From Micromonospora rosaria (GTDB taxonomy: Bacteria > Actinomycetota > Actinomycetes > Mycobacteriales > Micromonosporaceae): a stretch of DNA of 51,914 nt. The stretch is taken from contig NZ_LRQV01000038.1 in NCBI RefSeq assembly GCF_001567585.1, forward strand, positions 1-51,914, written 5' to 3'. The position numbers were made by a program, and so were the translations under genes. This document shows, piece after piece, positions 17,116-24,419 of this stretch (positions are counted from its first letter, which is position 1; the number at the start of each line of letters is the position of its first letter). The notes under the pieces are model-generated. The model did not search any database. It had not been told where the DNA came from and saw only the letters and a list, made by a program, of their open reading frames with translations.

Positions 17116-17928
17116 TCAGCCGCGTTCGTACGGGATCCGTTCGCCGGCCGTCACGGCGACCGGGAGCCGGTTCTCCGCCGGGGGCAGCGGACAGGTGGCG
17201 TGGTCGGTGTACGCGCAGGGCAGGTTCACCGCCCGGTTGAAGTCCAGCACCACCCCGCCGTCCGGGTCCGGGGCGTCGACCTGGAGGGACCGGTTCGCGG
17301 CGTACGTGGTGACCCCGGAGGTGGCGTCGGTGAACAACACGGTCAGGCTGCCCGGCGTCCGGCCGTTGAAGGCGGTCAGCGTCAGCGGCGTGCCGTCCAC
17401 GGTGAACTCGATCCGGCCGGGGGCGTCGTAGACGTGGCTGAGCCCCGCCACGGCGGCGCCCACGGTGGTCGGGCGGGGCTCGGGGAAGGCGACGTACCGG
17501 CCCGCGAGCACCCAGCGCGGATCCGGCTCGAACGCCGGGGTGCCCCGGTAGTCGACCCGCAGCGGGTTATCGGGGTGGCGGGGGCGGAGGATGTCCCGCC
17601 CGCCGCGGCGGGCCACCTCGACCACGGCGTCGCCGAAGGCGGCGGTGACCTCGGTGCGCTCGGCGAGGACGCCGAAGCTGTGCGCCCGCTCGACCGGCGC
17701 CCCGTCGACGAGCAGCACCTCCCCCTCCGCGAGGGTCACCACCACCCCCTGCGGGCCGGTCCGCCACTCGCCGGGCGCGTCCGGGAAGCGCTGCGGCGTC
17801 GCGGACAGCCAGTAGAGCCCGGTGACGGCGAGGAACCCGTGCGGGTCGGCGAGGGCGGTCTCGTGCCGCCGGTGCCACTGCGCCCACTCCCGGGCGAACG
17901 CACCGGTCTCGACCTGGTCGATGCTCAT
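17116..17928 (-). CDS. DUF1684 domain protein
   Basis: 270-residue soluble protein of the uncharacterised DUF1684 family. Recognisable parts are WAQWHRRHETALADPHGFLAVTGLYWL, a central RGTPAFEPDPRWVLAGRYVAF segment and the C-terminal hallmark DFNRAVNLPCAYTDHATCPLPPAENRLPV with conserved Cys and His residues. The ATG at 17928 follows AGGAGGATC; an upstream in-frame start at 17985 lacks a ribosome site. It is the first gene after a CCTAC-N7-GTAGG dyad and precedes the flavin reductase gene, which places a protein of unknown function in a probable sulfur regulon. The catalytic role is unknown. Confidence 0.88.
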   Translation of the reverse strand: MSIDQVETGAFAREWAQWHRRHETALADPHGFLAVTGLYWLSATPQRFPDAPGEWRTGPQGVVVTLAEGEVLLVDGAPVERAHSFGVLAERTEVTAAFGDAVVEVARRGGRDILRPRHPDNPLRVDYRGTPAFEPDPRWVLAGRYVAFPEPRPTTVGAAVAGLSHVYDAPGRIEFTVDGTPLTLTAFNGRTPGSLTVLFTDATSGVTTYAANRSLQVDAPDPDGGVVLDFNRAVNLPCAYTDHATCPLPPAENRLPVAVTAGERIPYERG

Positions 17929-17997
17929 GATCCTCCTCGCCTGGCGCATCGGCGGCTGGGAATCGAATCTAACCCGCACCCCCAATTCTGCGCAATC

Positions 17998-18014
17998 CCT
18001 ACAGGATAAGTAGG
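17998..18014. promoter_or_regulatory. CCTAC-N7-GTAGG operator-like dyad upstream of the DUF1684 gene
   Basis: CCTACAGGATAAGTAGG has arms and spacing identical to the site between ssuD and ssuA, and a spacer matching it at 5 of 7 positions. It lies 70 bases upstream of the DUF1684 ATG, in a locally AT-rich stretch that probably contains the promoter of the minus-strand unit. Confidence 0.6.
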
Positions 18015-18044
18015 TAATTCCTCACCGGGTAATTCGGGGCAGAA

Positions 18045-18082
18045 CGAACCGTCGCCGCGCACAGCAGGCGGGCGACGGTTCG
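18045..18082 (-). terminator. Hairpin terminator after mnhG
   Basis: CGAACCGTCGCC (18045-18056) and GGCGACGGTTCG (18071-18082) form a perfect 12-base stem with a 14-base loop, 31 bases past the mnhG stop on the minus strand. It separates the antiporter operon from the DUF1684 promoter region. Confidence 0.7.
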
Positions 18083-18113
18083 GGTGGGTGGGTGAGCGGA
18101 CCGGGTGGGCGGG

Positions 18114-18494
18114 TCAGGTCGGCGCAGCGCCGCGCTGGCGATCCTGGGTGATCCGGTCGATGTGGGCGGCGAGTTCGTCGGTGAGCAGCAGGTCGGTGCG
18201 GATCTGCTCGTCCGGGTACGCGGCCCGGCCGACCATGTGCGCCGCCACCGGGGCGGTGGCGAGCTGGAAGAGCCCGACCAGGACCAGCGTGGTGATGTCC
18301 ACCCCGGTCCGCAGCCGCAGGCCGCAGCCGACCAGCACCAGCAGCAGGCCGAGGACCTGCGGCTTGGCCGAGGCGTGCATCCGCGAGAGCAGGTCGGGGA
18401 AGCGCACCAGGGCGACCCCGGCGGCGAGGCAGAGCAGCGCGCCGGCGATGAGGCAGCCGGCGGCGACGATGTCCAGCACGGTGTCCACGCTCAT
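18114..18494 (-). CDS. mnhG: Na+/H+ antiporter subunit G (MnhG/MrpG)
   Basis: 126-residue small membrane subunit of the Mrp-type cation/proton antiporter. Three hydrophobic helices are visible (VLDIVAAGCLIAGALLCLAAGVALV, PQVLGLLLVLVGCGLRL, TTLVLVGLFQLATAPVAAHMVGRAA). The family motif VRFPDLLSRMHASAKPQ lies between the first two, and the C-terminus is a soluble tail. The ATG overlaps the mnhF stop (ATGA). It is the last gene of the operon. Confidence 0.94.
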   Translation of the reverse strand: MSVDTVLDIVAAGCLIAGALLCLAAGVALVRFPDLLSRMHASAKPQVLGLLLVLVGCGLRLRTGVDITTLVLVGLFQLATAPVAAHMVGRAAYPDEQIRTDLLLTDELAAHIDRITQDRQRGAAPT

Positions 18495-18757
18495 CGGCTG
18501 TTGTTCTTCCGGGCGGCGAAGCGGGCCACGCTGACCGAGCCGATGAACCCGAGGATGGCGAGGACCACCAGCACCGGCAGGGCGGTCGTGTCCCGGCTGT
18601 ACGCGGCCTCGGTGGCGATGCCGGCGACCATGACCGCCAACAGCACGTCGGTGGCGACCGCGCGGTCCAGGGTGGACGGCCCGCGCATCAGCCGGACCAT
18701 GGTGAGCCCGCCGGCCACGGCGAGCAGGGCGGTGACGATCACGGCGACCACGGTCAT
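18491..18757 (-). CDS. mnhF: Na+/H+ antiporter subunit F (MnhF/MrpF)
   Basis: 88-residue subunit with three helices (VVAVIVTALLAVAGGLTMV, ATDVLLAVMVAGIAT, ALPVLVVLAILGFIGSVSVA) and the conserved RLMRGPSTLDRAVATD motif between the first two. The ATG overlaps the mnhE stop (ATGA) and its own stop overlaps mnhG. The size is normal for MrpF. Confidence 0.94.
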   Translation of the reverse strand: MTVVAVIVTALLAVAGGLTMVRLMRGPSTLDRAVATDVLLAVMVAGIATEAAYSRDTTALPVLVVLAILGFIGSVSVARFAARKNNSR

Positions 18758-19389
18758 CTCGCGGCTCCTTCCACGTCGGCGGCGGTGGACGGGGTGTTCG
18801 GGGCGGGCTCGGCCAGCCGGCGGCGCTCCTCCGGTGAGCCGATGGCGTTCACGATCCGCGCCTCCAGCTCCAGCACGCTGCGGCGGAACCGCTCCACCTC
18901 CTCCCGGCTGCGCACGTTGATCACGTGCACGTAGAGGGTGCCGGTGCTCCGGTCCACCTCCAGGATGAGGCTGCCGGGGACCAGGGACAGCGCCTCGGCG
19001 GTGAGGGTGAGGTTGAGGTCCGAGGTGACCCGCAGCGGCACGGCGATGATCGCGCTGCGCGGGGTGTGCCCGAAGCGCAGCGCCAACCAGGCGATCTCCG
19101 CGCTGGCCACCACCAGGTCGTAGCAGAACCGCAGCACGAACCGCAGCGACGGCAGCAGCCGGACCCGGCCGGAGAACTTCACCGGCGGCAGCGGGAAGAC
19201 CGCCAGCACGATCAGCGCCACGACCAGGCCGCTGAGGATGTTCGCCCAGCTCAGGGTGCCCCAGAGCAGCACCCAGATGACGATCAGGCCGATCACCGCG
19301 GTGACCTTGTTGCGCCGCCGGTCGCGCGGGGTCAGCGGCGGGTTCGGCTGCTCGATCGTCTCCTGCGTCACGGTCGACTCGGCGCTCAC
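18754..19389 (-). CDS. mnhE: Na+/H+ antiporter subunit E (MnhE/MrpE)
   Basis: 211-residue subunit of the Mrp antiporter. A hydrophilic N-terminus of ~28 residues precedes two hydrophobic helices (VTAVIGLIVIWVLLWGTLSW, ILSGLVVALIVLAVFPLPP). The soluble part has the MrpE signature AVPLRVTSDLNLTLTAEALS, LVPGSLILEVDRSTGTLYVHV. The GTG start overlaps the mnhD stop (GTGA). The C-terminal ~40 residues extend the usual MrpE length and end in an Ala/Glu/Pro-rich tail. Confidence 0.93.
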   Translation of the reverse strand: MSAESTVTQETIEQPNPPLTPRDRRRNKVTAVIGLIVIWVLLWGTLSWANILSGLVVALIVLAVFPLPPVKFSGRVRLLPSLRFVLRFCYDLVVASAEIAWLALRFGHTPRSAIIAVPLRVTSDLNLTLTAEALSLVPGSLILEVDRSTGTLYVHVINVRSREEVERFRRSVLELEARIVNAIGSPEERRRLAEPAPNTPSTAADVEGAAR

Positions 19390-20960
19390 GGCGTACCACC
19401 CGGGTAGACGGCTTCCACGTACGGTGCCCGCCGCATCAGGTCGTCGGCGGCGTCGGTGCTGATCTCGAAGAGCGGACCGGCCACCACGGTCAGCGCCAGC
19501 CCGAGCACCACCAGCGCGATGGTCGGCGCGACCATCAGCCGGGGCAGCATCGCCCCCGAGTACCCCTTGTCCGGCTCCTCGTACGGCTCGAGGGCGCCCG
19601 CCGAGCGGGTGGTGTGCGTGTCCTGCGGGCCGGGCATGTCCGGGTGCGGCGCCCGCCAGAAGGCCAGGTTCCACACCCGCGCGGTGGCGTAGAGGGTGAG
19701 CAGGCTGGTCAGCAGGCCACCGGCGACCAGCGTCCAGGCCAGCGGCCCGCCGTCGTCCACCCCGGCCTGCACCAGGCCGAGCTTGCCCAGGAACCCGGAG
19801 AACGGTGGGATCCCGGCCAGGTTGAGCGCGGGGATGAAGAACAGCACGCCGAGCAGCGGGGAGAGCCGGGCCAGGCCGCCGAGCCGGTCCAGGGCGGTGC
19901 TGCCACCCCGGCGTTCCACCAGACCGGCGGCGAGGAACAGGGTGGTCTGGATGGTGATGTGGTGCACCACGTAGAAGATCGCGGCGGAGAGCCCGAGCTG
20001 GGTGGTGAGCCCCACCCCGAACAGCATGTACCCGATGTGGCTGATCAGGGTGAACGACAACAGTCGTTTGATGTCGGACTGGGCGACCGCGCCGAGGATG
20101 CCGACGATCATGGTCAACCCGGCCACGACCAGCAGCAGGGTGGCGGTGCGCCCGCCGGGGAAGAGCAGCGTCTCGGTCCGGATGATCGCGTACACGCCGA
20201 CCTTGGTCAGCAGGCCGGCGAAGACGGCGGTGACCGGGGCCGGCGCGGTCGGGTAGCTGTCCGGCAGCCAGGCCGACAGCGGGAAGACCGCCGCCTTGAT
20301 GCCGAAGGCGAGCAGCAGCATGCCCTGGAGCAGCAGGCGCAGGTTGTCCGGCAGCGCGTCGAGCCGGTCCACGAGCTGGGCGAGGTTCAGCGTGCCGGTC
20401 GAGGCGTAGACCAGGCCGATCGCGATCAGGAAGATCAGCGAGGAGAGCAGGCTCACCACCACGTACGTGGTACCCGCCCGGATCCGGGTCTCGGTGCTGC
20501 CCAGGGTCAGCAGCACGTAGCTGGCGACCAGCAGGATCTCGAAGCCGACGTAGAGGTTGAACAGGTCACCGGAGAGGAACGCGTTGCAGACGCCGGCGGT
20601 CAGCACCAGGTACGTCGGGTGGTAGACCGACATCGGCGTCTCCTCGTCGCCGTCGGCCATACCCTGCCCGATGGAGTACACCAGCACGCAGAGCGTCACC
20701 GCGGCGGAGACCACCAGCATGAGCGCGGCGAGCTGGTCGGCGACGAGCACGATGCCCAGCGGGGCCGCCCAGCCGCCGACCGCCACCACCTGCGGGCCGT
20801 CGACGGTCGCGTAGAACAGCAGCAGGGCGGCCACCGCCACGGTGGCGGTGAGCACGGTGAGGCTGACCAGCCGTTGCAGCCGGGGCCGGCCGGCGAGCAG
20901 GAGGGCCAGCGCCGCGCCGAGCAGCGGCATGACCACCGGCAGGGGTACCAGGAACGTCAC
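19386..20960 (-). CDS. mnhD: Na+/H+ antiporter subunit D (MnhD/MrpD)
   Basis: 524-residue polytopic proton-translocating subunit of the complex I NuoL/M/N-like family. Typical sequences include LYVGFEILLVASYVLLTLGS, KAAVFPLSAWLPDSYPTAPAPVTAVFAGLLTKVGVYAI and SDIKRLLSFTLISHIGYMLFG, with the conserved Lys residues in membrane positions. About 14 helices are visible. The GTG start overlaps the mnhC stop (GTGA), and its own stop overlaps the mnhE GTG. Confidence 0.95.
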   Translation of the reverse strand: MTFLVPLPVVMPLLGAALALLLAGRPRLQRLVSLTVLTATVAVAALLLFYATVDGPQVVAVGGWAAPLGIVLVADQLAALMLVVSAAVTLCVLVYSIGQGMADGDEETPMSVYHPTYLVLTAGVCNAFLSGDLFNLYVGFEILLVASYVLLTLGSTETRIRAGTTYVVVSLLSSLIFLIAIGLVYASTGTLNLAQLVDRLDALPDNLRLLLQGMLLLAFGIKAAVFPLSAWLPDSYPTAPAPVTAVFAGLLTKVGVYAIIRTETLLFPGGRTATLLLVVAGLTMIVGILGAVAQSDIKRLLSFTLISHIGYMLFGVGLTTQLGLSAAIFYVVHHITIQTTLFLAAGLVERRGGSTALDRLGGLARLSPLLGVLFFIPALNLAGIPPFSGFLGKLGLVQAGVDDGGPLAWTLVAGGLLTSLLTLYATARVWNLAFWRAPHPDMPGPQDTHTTRSAGALEPYEEPDKGYSGAMLPRLMVAPTIALVVLGLALTVVAGPLFEISTDAADDLMRRAPYVEAVYPGGTP

Positions 20961-21442
20961 CGGGACCTCCCCGCGTCCTCGGCCGGGCGGCCGGCGCCGA
21001 CGGGCCGGTCGGGGCCGTCGGTCGGGTCGCCGTCGAGGTCGTCGCCGTCACCCTCGCCGATGTCGGCGGTGCCGGGGCCCTCGTCGCGGTCGGCCAGTTC
21101 CATGATGCGGCGGTCCTCCACGTCGTCCTGCACCTCGTCGTGCCCGACCAGGTGCCAGCTGCGGTACGCCAGGGCCAGCAGGAACGCGGTCATGCCGAGG
21201 GTGATCACGATGGCGGTGAGCACCATCGCCTGGGGCAGCGGGTCGCTCATCTCCCCTTCCGGGGTGGTGCCGACGATCGGCGCCCCGCCGGCCTTGCCAC
21301 CGGTGAGCAGCAGCAGGTTGGCGCCGTTGCCGAGCAGGATGACGCCCATCAGCACCCGGGTCAGGCTGCGTTCCAGCAGCAGGGTGACGCCGGCGGCGAA
21401 GAGCACGCCGACCACCAGGACGTAGGTCAGGTTCGGGGTCAC
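20957..21442 (-). CDS. mnhC: Na+/H+ antiporter subunit C (MnhC/MrpC), with long acidic tail
   Basis: 161 residues. The first ~100 match NuoK-like MrpC: YVLVVGVLFAAGVTLLLERS, VLMGVILLGNGANLLLLTGG and DPLPQAMVLTAIVITLGMTAF. The remaining ~60 residues are a hydrophilic, Asp/Glu/Gly-rich extension (RRIMELADRDEGPGTADIGE and onward), longer than in most MrpC proteins, which are usually near 115 residues. GTG start coupled to the upstream stop. Confidence 0.94.
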   Translation of the reverse strand: MTPNLTYVLVVGVLFAAGVTLLLERSLTRVLMGVILLGNGANLLLLTGGKAGGAPIVGTTPEGEMSDPLPQAMVLTAIVITLGMTAFLLALAYRSWHLVGHDEVQDDVEDRRIMELADRDEGPGTADIGEGDGDDLDGDPTDGPDRPVGAGRPAEDAGRSR

Positions 21443-24271
21443 ACCAGCTCCTTCGTCCGCACGTCGTCCTGCTCGGCCTCGGTCTGACGGTCCATCTCGG
21501 CGCCGAGGCTGCGCAGGATGTCCAGCACCAGCCCGACCACGATCAGGTAGACACCGATGTCGAAGAACGCCGACGTCACGAAGTGGACCTTGCCGAGTAC
21601 CGGTACGTAGAAGTCCAGCAGGGCGCTCTGCAGGAACTCGCCGCCGAGCAGCATGGCCGTCAGGCCGGTGCCGACCGCGACGAACAACCCGGCGCCCAGC
21701 ACCGCGCCGGCGTCCACCGGCGCGGCGGCGTTCAGCTCGGTACGCCCGCCGGCCAGGTACCGCACGGCCAGCGCGAGGCCGGCGACCAGCCCGGCGGCGA
21801 ACCCGCCGCCCGGGGGCGTTGTGCCCGGAGAAGAGCAGGTACACCGAGAAGAGCACGATCGCGTGGAACAGCACCCGGGTGACCACCTGGAGGATGACCG
21901 ACTGCCGGCGGGCCTCCGGGCCGGTGCCCATCTTCAGCCAGCGCGGACCGCCGGCGGGCTGCTCCCCCGCCTGGTGCGGGATGGCGCTGCGCTGGCCGAG
22001 GTCCCGGGTGCGCCGGAAGATCAGGCTGGCCACGCCGGTGGCGGCCACCACCAGCACGGCGATCTCGCCCATGGTGTCCCAGGCGCGGATGTCCACCAGG
22101 GTCACGTTGACCACGTTCTTGCCGCCGCCGTACGACACCGACTCCTCGGGGAAGGCGACGGAGATGGGGGTCGCCAGCCGGCCGCCGGCCGCGACGTACG
22201 CCATCCCGGCGGTCACCGCGCCGACCGCCACGCCGATCGCGATCCGGCCGCGCCGGCTGGAGCGGATCGGGCGTTCCGAGAACTTCGCCGGCAGTCGGCG
22301 CAGCACCAGCACGAACATCGCGATCGTGACGGTCTCCACCAGGAACTGCGTCAGCGCGAGGTCGGGAGCGCCGTGCAGGATGAACATCAGCGCGATGCCG
22401 TACCCGGAGACCCCGACCAGGATCATCGCGGTCATCCGGCGCAGCGCGCGGGCGGCGGAGACCGCCGCGACGATGATCACGGCGGCGGCGACCGCCTGCA
22501 ACGGGGTGTCCCAGAGCTGGAAGTTGCGCGGCCACGGGCTGCCGGCCAGCAGCACCCCGCCGGGCAGGACGACCAGCACGACCAGGATCACGCCGAGGTA
22601 GAACGGCAGCGAACCACGCTGGGTGGCACCGGTCAGCTCCACCGCCAGCCGGTCCACCCCGCCGATCACCTTGTGGTAGACCGAGGCGCCGTCGAACGGC
22701 AGCCGCAGCGCCGGGTGCAGCCGGTGCCGGTGCAGCAGGTAGAAGATCCCGACGCCGGTGGCCACGGCGAGCACCGACAGGCCGAGGGCGAGCGTGGGCC
22801 CGTGCCAGAGGGCCAGATGGTAGGGCGTCTCGACGCTCGGGTACTGGTCGGCGTACGGGGCGAGCAGCCGGTCGATCGCGGGGGCGAACGCGCCGACGCC
22901 CAGGCTGCCGACGGCGAGCAGGGCCGGGGCGGCCAGGAACGCCCACCCGGGGCGGCCCGACTCGGTGGGCTGCACCCCCGGCTTGGTGGCGAAGGCGCCC
23001 CAGAGGAAGCGCAGCGTGTACGCGACGGTCAGCGCGGACCCGAGGATCAGGCCGGCCAGGACCAGCCGGTCACCGGCGTTGCCGTGCAGGAAGCCCTCGA
23101 AGGCGGCCTCCTTGGCGACGAACCCTGCCATCGGCGGCAGCCCGGCCATCGAGGCGGCGGCGAGCGTCGCCGTGATGGCCAGGGCGGGCGCGCGGCGCCC
23201 GAGCCCGCTGAGTTCCCGCACGTCGCGGGTGCCGGTCTGGTGGTCGACGACCCCGACCACGAGGAAGAGGGTGGCCTTGAACAGCGCGTGGGCCAGCACC
23301 ATCGCCACGCCGGCCAGCGCGGTGTCCCGGGTGCCGGCGCCGAGGACCACCATGAGCAGGCCGAGCTGGCTGACCGTGCCGTAGGCCAGCAGCAGTTTGA
23401 GGTCGACCTGGCGCAGCGCCGACCAGGCGCCGAGGAACATGGTGATCAGGCCGCCGGCGAGCAGGGTCACCCGCCACGACGTGACGCCGACGACCGCCGG
23501 CCCCATCAGGGCGACCAGGAAGACACCGGCCTTGACCATGGCGGCTGCGTGCAGGTACGCGCTGACCGGGGTGGGCGCGGCCATCGCGCCGGGCAGCCAG
23601 AAGCTGAACGGGAAGATCGCCGACTTGCTCAGCGCGCCGAGCAGGATGAGCACCAGGGCGACGGCCAGGTACGTGCCGCCGGGCAGGTCCTGGGCGACCT
23701 CGGACCACCGGTAGGTGCCCGCGTGCTGGCCGAGCATGATGAAGCCGGCGAGCATCGCCAGGCCGCCGAGGGTGGTCACCAGCAGGGCCTGCATCGCCGC
23801 GCGACGGCTGGACCGCTTGGCCGGGTCGTACCCGATCAGCAGGTACGAGAAGACGGTGGTCAGCTCCCAGAAGACGTAGAGCAGCACCAGGTCGTCGGAG
23901 ACGACCAGCCCCAGCATGGCCCCGGCGAACGCGACGAAGACGGCGGCGAACCGGCCCAGGCCGGGATCACCGGCGGTGAAGTACCGGGCGCTGTAGGCCA
24001 GCACCAGCGCGCCGACGCCGCCGACGAGCACCACCATCAGCCACGCGAGGGTGCCCATCCGCAGGGCGATCTCCAGCCCGACCTGCGGCACCCAGGGGAT
24101 GGTCTCGACCACCGGGTCACCGCCCCGGACCTGGCCGGTGTGGGCCAGCGCCCAGCCGAACGTCGCCGCCGGGGGCAGCGCCACCAGGTACAGCGCCCGG
24201 GGGCCCCAGCTACGCACCAGCGCCGGGGCGACCACGGCTGCCAGCGCATGGACCGCCACCAGAACCAGCAC
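21439..24271 (-). CDS. mnhA: Na+/H+ antiporter subunit A with fused MnhB part (one-base frameshift)
   Basis: Largest Mrp subunit (~944 residues if read through), with NuoL-like proton channel helices (DDLVLLYVFWELTTVFSYLLIGYD, SKSAIFPFSFWLPGAMAAPTPVSAYLHAAAMVKAG), an MbhE-like region and a C-terminal MnhB-like domain. The frame breaks inside the conserved FSGHNAPGGGF motif: the CCCGGGGGCG tract at 21810-21817 carries one base too many, so the first frame reads SGHNAPGRRV while the proper continuation GGFAAGLVAGLALAVRYLAG lies in the next frame and ends at 21439. Either a sequencing error or a real lesion. GTG at 24271 after GGGGAGG is the likely start. Confidence 0.88.
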
Positions 24272-24419
24272 ACAACCTCCCCAGAGATCAACAGACGGTG
24301 CCACTACCCTACCGGGGTACACCCCGAACCGCACAGGTCGTGACCCAGGTCATCGGTGTGAAGGTTGTTAAAGAGTTGGGTCGGGCCGGAAAACCGACGG
24401 TACCCGGGACCGGTTCCGG

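Noticed and set aside
21439..21765. Separate mnhB gene starting at 21765
   Set aside because: The MnhB-like domain begins upstream, before the FSGHNAPG motif in the other frame, so a start at 21765 would lack its N-terminal half. A frameshift in a fused A/B gene fits better.
24272..24419. Weak hairpin GACCG-GTTC-CGGTC at the hrpB stop as a terminator, and a promoter before mnhA
   Set aside because: The stem is only 5 bases and overlaps the stop codon; promoter elements in this 148-base gap are not convincing enough to annotate.
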